A DNA stretch of 64,000 nt, from contig CANFXC010000004.1 in the NCBI GenBank assembly GCA_947450765.1, positions 1-64,000 of the forward strand, in the 5' to 3' direction. Shown piece by piece: positions 28,596 through 36,805 of the stretch; position 1 is the stretch's first letter, and each line of letters starts with the position of its first letter. The DNA comes from Comamonadaceae bacterium. GTDB lineage: Bacteria; Pseudomonadota; Gammaproteobacteria; Burkholderiales; Burkholderiaceae_C. The notes below the pieces were generated by a model. That model was not told the DNA's origin. It saw only the letters and a program-made list of their open reading frames with translations, and did not search any database. The position numbers were made by a program, and so were the translations under genes.

Positions 28596-28809
28596 GCAAA
28601 CACATGCGAGCATGTCTTGCTGCTTAATTGCTAAGCAGGGTCTGCTAAGCCAAGGCCAGCGCCCCGCAATTGAGTTGTCCAAGGGCTTATCAACAGCCTA
28701 GGGCACAGTCCGTGGGTGTAACTTTGGCGCATTAAAGTGGGCCGCCGTTGTTAACCGAATTCAGCCGGTTTCTGTTTGAGGGTTGACAGGCTGAATCAGC
28801 CACGGCACA
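28596..28809. other. intergenic region with hairpins upstream of second Bug gene
   Basis: No gene. It holds two inverted repeats near the previous gene's end, ACATGC-GA-GCATGT (28602-28615) and CTGCTTA-ATTGC-TAAGCAG (28620-28638). Neither has a T tract. Further down is TTGACA (28783-28788) followed at once by the perfect palindrome GGCTGA-A-TCAGCC (28789-28801). Confidence 0.6.
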
Positions 28810-28838
28810 TTGACACACTAATATATCAGTGCTTCAAT
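28810..28838 (+). promoter_or_regulatory. promoter with palindromic operator in the spacer
   Basis: TTGACA (28810-28815) and TTCAAT (28833-28838) are 17 bases apart. The spacer is almost filled by CACTAATATATCAGTG (28816-28831), a palindrome with a single mismatched pair. This is the geometry of a repressor site. Transcription would begin near 28845, about 48 bases before the Bug ATG at 28893. Confidence 0.55.
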
Positions 28839-28892
28839 CCCACCCGCAGCGTCAAAAATAAATGATAACCACCCTTCTATGAGGCTCCCTAC

Positions 28893-29858
28893 ATGAGATC
28901 AACTTTATGGCCAGCACTGGCAGCGGCGGTCTTGGCCATCGCAAGCCCCTCTCAGGCACAAAACTTCCCGACAAAAGCGATCACCATCGTTGTACCCGCC
29001 TCGCCTGGAGGAGCGATTGATTTGGCCGCACGCCTGATCGGTCAAAAGCTCACTGAATCCACAGGTCAGCCAGTTCTGATTGACAACAAGACCGGCGCGA
29101 CAGGCATCATCGGCACCGACTTCGTAGCCAAGGCGGCTCCCGACGGCTACACCCTGGCGCTGGTGGCCAGCAGCCACGCGATCAATCCGAGCATGAAAAA
29201 AGTCATGCCTTATGACGCCATCAAAGGCTTTGAACCTGTGGTGCTCACGCATGTCGTGCCGCTGGTATTGGTGGTCACGCCGACCTTACCGGTCACGTCG
29301 GTGAAAGAACTGATCGCCTACGGCAAGGCCAATCCGGGCAAGCTCTCATTTGCGTCTAGCGGTGCGGGCGGTGCACCGCATTTTTCGGGTGAATTGTTCA
29401 AGACCATGGCGGGTCTGGACATGATCCACATTCCGTACAAGGGCAGCACACTGGCGCACCCGGACCTGATCAGTGGTCGGACCTCCATCATGTTTGACAC
29501 GGTGGCCGCCATCAGCGCGCAAATTAAAAGCGACAAAGTTCGGGCCTTGGGCGTGACCACCAGCAAACGCTCCTCGGTGTTGCCCCAAGTCCCGACCCTG
29601 ATCGAAGCTGGCATGCCCGGCTACGAAACCAGTACCTGGGGCGGCGTTCTGGCCCCTGCCGGAACACCCAAGGCGGTCGTCGCCAAACTCAACCTCGAGA
29701 TCAACAAAGCACTGAGCTCGCCCGAGGTGCGGCAACGCTTGCAAGACGCGGGCATTGAAGTGGGCGGCGGCACGCCCCAGCAGTTCACCGCATTTATCCA
29801 ATCAGAAATAGTCAAGTGGGCCAAGGTCGCCAAAGACGCAGGAATCCAAGCAGAATGA
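28893..29858 (+). CDS. Bug/TctC-family periplasmic solute-binding protein
   Basis: A second TTT receptor, 321 residues. Signal peptide residues 1-22 (ending ASPSQA), then FPTKAITIVVPASPGGAIDLAAR, the TGATGIIGTDFVAKAAPDGYT ligand-loop motif and IHIPYKGSTLAHPDLISGR. Its stop overlaps the ATG of the hydroxyacid dehydrogenase in an ATGA junction. The receptor and enzyme are therefore made together and probably act on the same or a related compound. A good candidate promoter and operator lies upstream. Confidence 0.92.
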   Translation: MRSTLWPALAAAVLAIASPSQAQNFPTKAITIVVPASPGGAIDLAARLIGQKLTESTGQPVLIDNKTGATGIIGTDFVAKAAPDGYTLALVASSHAINPSMKKVMPYDAIKGFEPVVLTHVVPLVLVVTPTLPVTSVKELIAYGKANPGKLSFASSGAGGAPHFSGELFKTMAGLDMIHIPYKGSTLAHPDLISGRTSIMFDTVAAISAQIKSDKVRALGVTTSKRSSVLPQVPTLIEAGMPGYETSTWGGVLAPAGTPKAVVAKLNLEINKALSSPEVRQRLQDAGIEVGGGTPQQFTAFIQSEIVKWAKVAKDAGIQAE

Positions 29859-30805
29859 ACAAAACAAAACTCCTCATGAACGGTCGGCTCTTGCCTCAGC
29901 TTGAAGCCGCACTGAGCGCCGAATACGATCTGTGCCCCTTGTGGCAACAAGCACCGCAAGATGACTTTTTGGAACAGCGCGGACACGAATTCACGGCCCT
30001 GGTCACTTCGGCCAAAACTGGCGCGTCAACAACACTGATCAACGCCTTGCCGGCGCTCAAAGTGATTTCCGTGTTCGGTGTTGGCTATGACGCGGTGGAT
30101 GTGGCCACGGCTCAGCAGCGCAGCATTCAGGTCGGCTACACGCCCGAGGTGCTGAACGACTGCGTAGCCGATACTGCGATGGGCTTGTTGATCGACGTGG
30201 CACGTCAATTCAGCGCTTCAGACCGCTACTTGCGGGCCGGCCAATGGCTCAAAGCGCCCTTCCCGCTGACCACCCGCGTCAGCGGCAAGCGTCTGGGCAT
30301 TTTTGGCCTCGGCCGCATTGGCCAAACCATCGCCCGGCGTGCCAGCGGCTTTGACATGGAAATCAGGTACCACAACCGACGTCAAAACCCTGATTTGCCT
30401 TATGCCTATGAGCCCACGCTCGCATCACTAGCTGAGTGGTGTGACTTTTTGATGGCCGCCAGTTCCGGGGGCGCTGAGACCAGGCATCTCATTTCCAGCG
30501 ACATATTGAAAAAGCTCGGCCCCAAGAGTTTTTTAATCAACATCTCTCGCGGCTCGGTGATCGACGAGCAAGCCCTGATCGAAGCGCTGGAGCAAGGGGT
30601 GATCGCCGGTGCCGGCCTCGACGTTTATGCCGACGAACCCAACGTGCCCGAACGGCTGCGGCGTCTTGACAACGCCGTGCTGCTGCCGCATCTGGCCAGT
30701 GCCACCCACGAGACACGCCAAGCGATGGCGGACTTGGTCTTTGACAACTTGGGCAGTTACTTCCAGACTGGCCGCGTGAAGGTGGCCGTACCGACCGCCA
30801 ACTAG
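29855..30805 (+). CDS. D-isomer-specific 2-hydroxyacid dehydrogenase
   Basis: A 316-residue NAD(P)H-linked enzyme that interconverts 2-oxo acids and D-2-hydroxy acids. Rossmann motif RLGIFGLGRIGQTIARRA; catalytic Arg in NISRGSVIDE, Glu in DVYADEPNVP and His in LLPHLASATHETR. The upper ATG overlaps the preceding Bug stop (ATGA), which is why it is chosen over the TTG at 29816. Its fold is unrelated to the Ldh2-type enzyme at 26478. The pair could interconvert or drain both isomers of one hydroxy acid. Confidence 0.9.
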   Translation: MNKTKLLMNGRLLPQLEAALSAEYDLCPLWQQAPQDDFLEQRGHEFTALVTSAKTGASTTLINALPALKVISVFGVGYDAVDVATAQQRSIQVGYTPEVLNDCVADTAMGLLIDVARQFSASDRYLRAGQWLKAPFPLTTRVSGKRLGIFGLGRIGQTIARRASGFDMEIRYHNRRQNPDLPYAYEPTLASLAEWCDFLMAASSGGAETRHLISSDILKKLGPKSFLINISRGSVIDEQALIEALEQGVIAGAGLDVYADEPNVPERLRRLDNAVLLPHLASATHETRQAMADLVFDNLGSYFQTGRVKVAVPTAN

Positions 30806-30896
30806 GGGTTTATACGATTGAGAAACGGCTTGGGGCTTGTACGATCAGTTTGATCAAACATCAAAAACTCACCCCCCCAAAGCCAAAGCTCTCAAC

Positions 30897-31820
30897 ATGT
30901 CTAAAGTGATCATCACCTGCGCCGTCACGGGCGCCATCCACACGCCCTCCATGTCGCCCTACCTGCCGATCACGCCGGAGGAAATCATCGAAGCCTCGGT
31001 GGGTGCAGCGGAAGCCGGTGCGGCTATCATTCATCTGCACGCGCGCGACCCGGTCACCGGCAAGCCCGATCAAACTCCAGAGGCGTTTGCCAAGTTCCTG
31101 CCGCACATCAAAGCCCGAACCAATGCGGTACTCAACCTCACCAGCGGCGGGTCGCCGTACATGAAGATTGACGAGCGCATCCAACCGTCCATGCGCTTCG
31201 CGCCAGAAGTGGCGTCGCTCAACATGGGCTCGTTCAACTTCGCCTTATTCCCCATACTGGAGCGCTTCACCGAGTTCAAACACGCCTGGGAGCGTGAGGC
31301 CCTAGAGGGCAGCCGGGACCTGATTTTCCGGAACACCTTCAAAGACATTGAATACGCGCTGGCAGCCTGCTCAGCCAACCAAACCCGCTTTGAGTTCGAG
31401 TGCTACGACATCGGCCATCTGTACAACCTAGCCCATTTTATGGACCGCGGCTTGGTCAAGGGACCGCTGTTTGTGCAGTCTGTTTTTGGCATCTTGGGCG
31501 GCATCGGTGTGCACCCTGAGGACGTCATGCACATGCGCCGCACGGCTGACAGACTCTTTGGCAAAGAATACCAATGGTCAGTGCTGGGCGCTGGAAAAAA
31601 CCAACTGCGCATTGCAGCCATGAGCGCAGCCATGGGCGGCCATGTACGCGTGGGCCTTGAAGACAGCTTATGGCTGGGCAAAGGCACGCTGGCCAAAAGC
31701 AATGCTGAGCAAGTCAGGCAGGTGCGGCAGATCATCGAAGGCTTAGGCCATGAGATCGCCACGCCGGATGAAGCGCGGCAAATGCTGCAACTCAAAGGCG
31801 CAGAAAATGTGCGCTTTTAA
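30897..31820 (+). CDS. beta-keto acid cleavage enzyme (BKACE, DUF849)
   Basis: Zinc enzyme of the Kce family. The known reaction type condenses a 3-oxo acid with acetyl-CoA and cleaves it to acetoacetate plus a new acyl-CoA. The 307-residue barrel has IITCAVTGAIHTPSMSPYLP, the Zn-binding HLHARDPVTGKPDQ, LNLTSGGSP and EFECYDIGHLYN. The ATG at 30897 is preferred; the upstream 20 residues of the track ORF are not family-like. It is convergent with the GntR gene with a 4-base overlap. The keto acid substrate is not predictable. Confidence 0.87.
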   Translation: MSKVIITCAVTGAIHTPSMSPYLPITPEEIIEASVGAAEAGAAIIHLHARDPVTGKPDQTPEAFAKFLPHIKARTNAVLNLTSGGSPYMKIDERIQPSMRFAPEVASLNMGSFNFALFPILERFTEFKHAWEREALEGSRDLIFRNTFKDIEYALAACSANQTRFEFECYDIGHLYNLAHFMDRGLVKGPLFVQSVFGILGGIGVHPEDVMHMRRTADRLFGKEYQWSVLGAGKNQLRIAAMSAAMGGHVRVGLEDSLWLGKGTLAKSNAEQVRQVRQIIEGLGHEIATPDEARQMLQLKGAENVRF

Positions 31821-32512
31821 GCCCAGTCACCGGCCAATCCCCGAGCTTCCCTGATGGTCTGCGCCGCGACAGAGATGTCCACCAAGATGGCTTGGCGTAA
31901 GCCTTCCTTGTCTTTCTTTTCAAGGCTCTTGATCATCAAGGCATGTAAGCGGCGTGAGTCTGCAAAGTCCATGTCGCCCAAGCCAAAACGAATCAACGGC
32001 CCGGCTCGCACCCACAGTTTTTCAATGATCGACAGTACAAAGCTGCTGGCGCCAAGTTGGTAAATCAAAAAATGAAACCGGAAGTTCGCATTCAGGTAGG
32101 CGTCCGGATCGGTCTCGCTGCGCATGGCCGCCTCCATCTGTTTCAGATCGGCAATGTGTGCCGGCAAGATGCGTTCAACCGCCTGAACCGCTGCCAAGCA
32201 TTCAATGTGGCAACGCAGCTCGGTGAGCTCATCAAAGTCTTGCCGCGACAAGCGCGGAACGATCACCGTGCGATTCGCGCGCAGTTCCAGCGCGCCTTCA
32301 GCAATCAGTCGGTTCATGGCTTCTCTGGCTGGCATCACGCTAGCCCCCAGCATGGTCGAAATGGCCTTGACCGTCACCGCTTGACCCGGCTGGAAATTCC
32401 CATTCATCAACGCATTGCGCACCGACTGCGTCACCTGCTCACGCAGGGTGATGTTCGCAACGGGCTTGAGGACGGGCAACGCGGCACCGTCAATCGACTG
32501 GTTTTTTCTCAT
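31817..32512 (-). CDS. GntR-family transcriptional regulator, FCD type
   Basis: Likely ligand-controlled repressor of the surrounding catabolic genes. A winged helix-turn-helix lies at about residues 20-85 (ITLREQVTQSVRNALMNGNF, AISTMLGASVMPAREAMNRL). An FCD effector domain of helices follows, with metal-ligand candidates in FDELTELRCHIECLA, NFRFHFLIYQL and SRRLHALMIKSL. The ATG at 32512 gives 231 residues. The track's 56 upstream residues are hydrophobic and unlike the family. It is divergent from the SDR gene with a 70-base spacer, and is the only regulator in the cluster. Confidence 0.9.
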   Translation of the reverse strand: MRKNQSIDGAALPVLKPVANITLREQVTQSVRNALMNGNFQPGQAVTVKAISTMLGASVMPAREAMNRLIAEGALELRANRTVIVPRLSRQDFDELTELRCHIECLAAVQAVERILPAHIADLKQMEAAMRSETDPDAYLNANFRFHFLIYQLGASSFVLSIIEKLWVRAGPLIRFGLGDMDFADSRRLHALMIKSLEKKDKEGLRQAILVDISVAAQTIREARGLAGDWA

Positions 32513-32582
32513 GAGCGGCAGAAGATAGCACGCTTCGCCCAGCACTAGAACACAGCAACCACCACCCCCAAAGGAAAACAAA

Positions 32583-33344
32583 ATGACGCCAAGCAACAAA
32601 CCCACAGCCATCATCACCGGTGGCAGCCGCGGTATCGGACGCGCTACCTGCGTGACGCTGGCCAAACAAGGCTGGAACATTGCGTTCAGCTATGTCAGCA
32701 ACCAAGCTGCCGCGCAAGAGACTGTGGCGCTGATAGAAGCTGCAGGCGGACAAGCACTGGCATTCAAGGCCAACGCGGCCGACCGCGAAGCCATCAAGCA
32801 ACTCTTCGCGGCCAGCTTCAAGACCTTCGGCAGGCTGGATGCTTTGGTTAACAACGCCGGCATTGTGGGCGAACTGCGCTCTATCTTCGACGCTGATGAC
32901 GCGCATCTGACAGATGTTTTCCGAACCAATGTGCTGAGCTACTTTTTCTGCGCCAGTGAGGCTGCACGTCTGATGTCAACCCAGCGTGGCGGCAAGGGAG
33001 GCAGCATCGTCAACATGTCCTCTGCAGCGGCACGCCTCGGCGGAATGCCTCAAGAAGCGCATTACGCGGCGTCCAAGGGCGCTATTGACAGCTTCACCCT
33101 GGCGCTGGCTAAGGAACTCGCGCCCCACGGCATTCGCGTCAACGCGGTGCGGCCAGGGCTCATCAGCACCACCATCCACGACGCCCACGGCGGCTTGGCG
33201 CTGATCAATAAGATCGGTCCCGCCCTGGTGCCGCTGGGCCGGGTCGGCTCGGCCGAAGAGGTCGCCGAAGTCATTGCATTTCTCGCCGGCCCCCTCTCAA
33301 GTTACATGCATGGAGCGTTGGTTGACGTGTCTGGCGGACGCTGA
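32583..33344 (+). CDS. short-chain dehydrogenase/reductase (SDR)
   Basis: A 253-residue classical SDR. NAD(P)-binding TGGSRGIGRATCVTL, NNAGIV, the catalytic Ser in NMSSAAARLGG, and the YAASKG Tyr-Lys pair are all present. It closely resembles FabG-like 3-oxoacyl or sugar-alcohol reductases, but the catabolic setting (Bug, BKACE, E1) suggests a hydroxy- or keto-acid substrate. AAAGGA lies about 8 bases upstream. The next Bug gene starts 46 bases after its stop. Confidence 0.9.
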   Translation: MTPSNKPTAIITGGSRGIGRATCVTLAKQGWNIAFSYVSNQAAAQETVALIEAAGGQALAFKANAADREAIKQLFAASFKTFGRLDALVNNAGIVGELRSIFDADDAHLTDVFRTNVLSYFFCASEAARLMSTQRGGKGGSIVNMSSAAARLGGMPQEAHYAASKGAIDSFTLALAKELAPHGIRVNAVRPGLISTTIHDAHGGLALINKIGPALVPLGRVGSAEEVAEVIAFLAGPLSSYMHGALVDVSGGR

Positions 33345-33390
33345 TCAACTTTATTTTTGCAAGACCGCCACAACGACAGGAGACAAAAAA

Positions 33391-34380
33391 ATGATGAAAC
33401 GCCGAACCCTGCTGAGTGCCACGGCTGCTGCCGCAACGGCTTTGGTGCTGCCTGCAGCCCTGAGCCAGACCAGCGCCTATCCGAACAAAACCATCAAGAT
33501 GATCGTGCCTTATGCGGCCGGGATTTCGCCAGACATCGTCGCACGTTTGATTGGCAACAAACTGGGGCTCGCTTTGGGCCAAGCCATCATCATTGACAAC
33601 CGGCCAGGCGCTGGCGGCATGATCGGTGCTGAGTTTGCTGCGGCCGCACCGGGTGATGGCTACAACCTGTTCTTCACAGTCAAAGGGGTCATGGCGATTG
33701 CGCCGCATCTGTACCCGAATGCCAAGTACAACGCGCTGAAAGACTTCAAGGCGATTTCGCAAATATTGCTGGTGCCGCACATCATCACCGCAACCCCCAA
33801 CGCGCCGTACAACAACCTCAAAGAAATGGTCGAGTACGCCAAAAAAAATCCGGACAAGATCAATTACGCATCAGCCGGCGTGGGTTCACAACCGCACGTC
33901 GCACTCGAAGCCTGGGCCAAGCGCATGGGCATCAAGCTCAACCACATCCCCTACAAATCCAACCCCGGCCCGGATGTGATGAGTGGCGTTGTCGACATCT
34001 ACCTCGAAGCCTCGACCACGGCCATCCCGTCGATTCAAGCCGGGAAAATAAAAGCCTTGGCGGTCTCAGGGAGCGAACGCATTCCGACCCTGCCGAATGT
34101 GCCCACGGTGACGGAGTACGGCGGCAACCTCGATCCCAATGGCGTCATTGGCAATTCGTGGCACGGCATTTACACGCCGGCCAGCACGCCAGATGACATC
34201 GTCAACAAGCTCAACACCGAGATCGTCAAAATCGTCAACATGCCCGAGATACAGGCCCGGCTGCGCTTTTTGGGGCTGACCCCAACTGGCACCAATGCGT
34301 CGACTCTGACCAGCGGTGCGGCGTCTGATTACGCCTATTGGGGTGCCTTGATCAAAGAGCTCGGCATCACGGTCGAATGA
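33391..34380 (+). CDS. Bug/TctC-family periplasmic solute-binding protein
   Basis: A third TTT receptor, 329 residues. A Tat-like signal peptide (MMKRRTLLSATAAAATALVL, cut after about residue 28) is followed by YPNKTIKMIVPYAAGISPD, GAGGMIGAEFAAAAPGDGYN and HIPYKSNPGPDVMSG. AGGAGA lies 7 bases before the ATG at 33391; the track ORF starts inside the SDR gene. It sits between the SDR and the E1 alpha gene (10-base gap), so its ligand is plausibly the substrate of those enzymes. Confidence 0.92.
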   Translation: MMKRRTLLSATAAAATALVLPAALSQTSAYPNKTIKMIVPYAAGISPDIVARLIGNKLGLALGQAIIIDNRPGAGGMIGAEFAAAAPGDGYNLFFTVKGVMAIAPHLYPNAKYNALKDFKAISQILLVPHIITATPNAPYNNLKEMVEYAKKNPDKINYASAGVGSQPHVALEAWAKRMGIKLNHIPYKSNPGPDVMSGVVDIYLEASTTAIPSIQAGKIKALAVSGSERIPTLPNVPTVTEYGGNLDPNGVIGNSWHGIYTPASTPDDIVNKLNTEIVKIVNMPEIQARLRFLGLTPTGTNASTLTSGAASDYAYWGALIKELGITVE

Positions 34381-34393
34381 AAGAGAGTCTTTG

Positions 34394-35389
34394 ATGAGCG
34401 ATCAACCCATGGTGACAGCCGATCAAAAAACCGACGCAGTGCTCAAAATGCTGCGCACCATGCGGCTGATACGCGACTTCGAAGAGGCTGCGGGCAAGGC
34501 CTTGCAAGACGGTCATGTCCGCGGCTCGGTGCACCAGTACACCGGGCAAGAAGCCATTGCCACCGGCGTTTGCCATCACCTGCATCAGCATGACTATGTC
34601 TCAAGTCACCACCGCGGTCATGGCCACGCCATTGCCAAAGGCGTGTCGATAGCGCGGATGATGCGCGAACTGTTCGGTCGCCAAGGCGGAACCTCGAACG
34701 GCAAAGGCGGCTCCATGCACATCGCTGATTTTTCGCTCGGCATGCTGGGGGCCAACGGTGTTGTACCCGATGGTGTGACCATTGCAGTGGGCGCGGCGCA
34801 GGCACTTAAAATGCAGGGACGCCCCGGCGTGGTGGTGGCCTTTTTTGGCGACGGGGCCATGAACCGTGGACCTTTGTTTGAAGCCTTTAACTGGGCCAAG
34901 CTATTTGATTTGCCAGTGCTGTTTGTCTGCGAGGACAACGGCTATTCAGTCACCCTGCAAACCCGCAGCGTCACCGCCGGGCCACCGGCCATTGAGCGGG
35001 TGCAGGCCTTTGGCATTCCAACCGTGTCAATCAATGGCAACAATGTGCAGACGGTTGAGAAAGCTGCCGGCGACTTGATCGAGCGCGTCCGCGCCGGCGG
35101 CGGACCGTGTTTTTTACACGCCACCACGTATCGCTGGTACGGACACCTGGCTTATGACAAGGGGCTTTACCGGGACCCGGCCGAAGTAGCGCAGGCCAAA
35201 CAAGATGACTGCATATTGCACGCTGAAAACTGGTTGCTGTCACACAGCGTGAGCGCACATCAATTGGATCAACTGAGAGTTGAATCGCTGGCGCAAGTCG
35301 AGGCGGCCGTGACAGAAGCGCTTGACGCACCCTGGCCCGACGCGGCCAGCGCCTTCACTGATGTGCAAGACCTCGGGGGTGCAGCATGA
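34394..35389 (+). CDS. thiamine-dependent 2-oxo acid/acetoin dehydrogenase E1, alpha subunit
   Basis: The alpha subunit of a heterotetrameric E1 that decarboxylates a 2-oxo acid (or acetoin) on thiamine diphosphate. The TPP motif GDGAMNRGPLFEAFNWA is complete. MRLIRDFEEAAGKALQDG, RGHGHAIAKG, GKGGSMHIADFSLGMLG and the phosphorylation-loop-like YRWYGHLAYDKGLYR are family blocks. The ATG at 34394 is preferred to the track's TTG at 34391. The last 4 bases overlap the beta gene (ATGA). Confidence 0.87.
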   Translation: MSDQPMVTADQKTDAVLKMLRTMRLIRDFEEAAGKALQDGHVRGSVHQYTGQEAIATGVCHHLHQHDYVSSHHRGHGHAIAKGVSIARMMRELFGRQGGTSNGKGGSMHIADFSLGMLGANGVVPDGVTIAVGAAQALKMQGRPGVVVAFFGDGAMNRGPLFEAFNWAKLFDLPVLFVCEDNGYSVTLQTRSVTAGPPAIERVQAFGIPTVSINGNNVQTVEKAAGDLIERVRAGGGPCFLHATTYRWYGHLAYDKGLYRDPAEVAQAKQDDCILHAENWLLSHSVSAHQLDQLRVESLAQVEAAVTEALDAPWPDAASAFTDVQDLGGAA

Positions 35390-36360
35390 GCATGATGACG
35401 TATGCAGAAGCCGGCTGCCTGGCGCTGGCTCAAGAAATGGAGCGAGACGCTAAGGTCTGGGCGCTGGGTGAAGATGTGGGGCCTGAAGGCGGTGTAGCGG
35501 GCCAGTACCGTGGGCTGCTCAAACGCTTTGGCCCGCAACGCATTGTCGACACGCCGATTTCGGAGTCCATGATCATGGCGGCAGCCATTGGCTCGTCGTT
35601 GCTGGGCATGCGCCCCGTTGCCGAACTTCGCTATGCCGACTTCGCCCTGTGCGCAGCCGATGAAATCATCAACCAAGCGGCCAAGGCCCGCTATATGCAA
35701 GGTGGGCAGGTACGCGTGCCGATCGTCATACGCCAACCCATCGGCATGCGTTGGGGCATGGCCGCGCAGCATTCTCAGAGCAACGAGAACCTATGGATCG
35801 GCACGCCGGGTTTGGTGGTGGTGGCACCGTCTACCGCCGCCGACAACCACGGCCTTTTAAAAGCGGCCATTCGCTCTGACGACCCTGTTGTCTACATGGA
35901 ACACAAAGAGCTCTGGCTGGTTCAGGGTGACGTAGACGTGCAAGCAGAACCGATTGAAATCGGCAAAGCCGCCATACGGCGCGAAGGCCGGGATGTGACC
36001 TTGGTCAGCTGGTCCAGCACCGTCACCAGCTGCTTGAGCGCGGCCGACGCACTCGCGCTCGACGGCATTGAGGCGGAAGTAATTGACCTGCGCACACTCT
36101 GGCCCTGGGACCGCAAGACCGTCTTCGCATCGATCGAAAAAACCGGCCGTGTGGTGGTCGCCCATGAATCGACGCGCGTCGGTGGCTTTGGCGGCGAGTT
36201 GCTGGCCGAGATCGCTGAGGCCTTTTTTGGCCAACTCACCGCCAAGCCAACACGGCTTGGGTCGCCGCGCATTCCAGTGCCCTACTCACTTCCGCTGGAA
36301 GACTTGTGCCGCGTGACATCGGCGCACATTGCTGAGGCAACACGCCGTCTATTCGCCTGA
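35386..36360 (+). CDS. thiamine-dependent 2-oxo acid/acetoin dehydrogenase E1, beta subunit
   Basis: Partner of the alpha subunit, 324 residues. The N-terminal pyrimidine-binding part (MTYAEAGCLALAQEMERDAK, LGEDVGPEGGVAGQY, TPISESMIMAAAIGSSLLGM) holds the conserved Glu that activates thiamine. A C-terminal transketolase-like domain follows (VIDLRTLWPWDRKTVFASIEKTGRVVVAHES). No E2 acyltransferase or E3 lies in the window, so it must share these from elsewhere or act without them. Confidence 0.87.
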   Translation: MSMMTYAEAGCLALAQEMERDAKVWALGEDVGPEGGVAGQYRGLLKRFGPQRIVDTPISESMIMAAAIGSSLLGMRPVAELRYADFALCAADEIINQAAKARYMQGGQVRVPIVIRQPIGMRWGMAAQHSQSNENLWIGTPGLVVVAPSTAADNHGLLKAAIRSDDPVVYMEHKELWLVQGDVDVQAEPIEIGKAAIRREGRDVTLVSWSSTVTSCLSAADALALDGIEAEVIDLRTLWPWDRKTVFASIEKTGRVVVAHESTRVGGFGGELLAEIAEAFFGQLTAKPTRLGSPRIPVPYSLPLEDLCRVTSAHIAEATRRLFA

Positions 36361-36805
36361 AACGCCTCCCAAGACGGACAACATCGCGTACCAATTCATC
36401 CGTTAGAGAGTCGATTTAGGTCATTTCAGTCGCGCAAAGACTAGGGTATTCCATTAGTAATAAGAGCTTTATTTGATATTTAAAATACCAAATAGGTGCA
36501 CAATGCAATGAGAAATAGAGCAACTTTGCTCTAGTTGCCATGGCTTTCACAGCTTGGCCACCCTGGACTCCAACCCAACTTAGACTGGCTCGGCACGACC
36601 TCACCGACCGAGCCAGACTTTACGCCCGGGTTTTTGGGTCGAACGGATCTGAATCAACTGCTGGCAGTGATTGAAACCTTCGCAAGAAGGTGACCTATCA
36701 ATCCAACATACAAGCTTTGCAACTGAACAGTCACCAACTTCGGTCGGTCGACACAGTGGAACATTGCACACGCAACCACTTTCTAAAAAACTCGAAAGGT
36801 AAATT
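36361..36805. other. intergenic region upstream of tctB
   Basis: About 445 bases without a convincing gene. It includes an AT-rich patch with a 23-base palindrome (36471-36493). An unannotated 52-codon frame follows a TAG directly (TTG 36535 to TGA 36693, ending AVIETFARR). The latter has no Shine-Dalgarno and no recognised relatives. Confidence 0.6.
36471..36493. promoter_or_regulatory. 23-base palindrome, candidate operator
   Basis: ATTTGATATTT-A-AAATACCAAAT has 11-base arms with one mismatched pair around a central A. It stands in an AT-rich patch about 310 bases before tctB and 110 bases after the E1 beta gene. The binding protein is unknown; the GntR regulator at 31817 is a candidate. 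Confidence 0.4.

Noticed and set aside
28602-28638. Two inverted repeats after the first Bug gene as a terminator
   Set aside because: Neither is followed by a T tract, and the first has only a 2-base loop.
30837-30896. N-terminal 20-residue extension of the BKACE ORF
   Set aside because: The family begins at MSKVIITCAVTGA; the extension starts with a TTG and has no ribosome binding site.
36535-36693. 52-codon ORF (TTG start) as a gene
   Set aside because: No Shine-Dalgarno, no homology I can recognise, and a start directly after a stop; kept only in the gap description.
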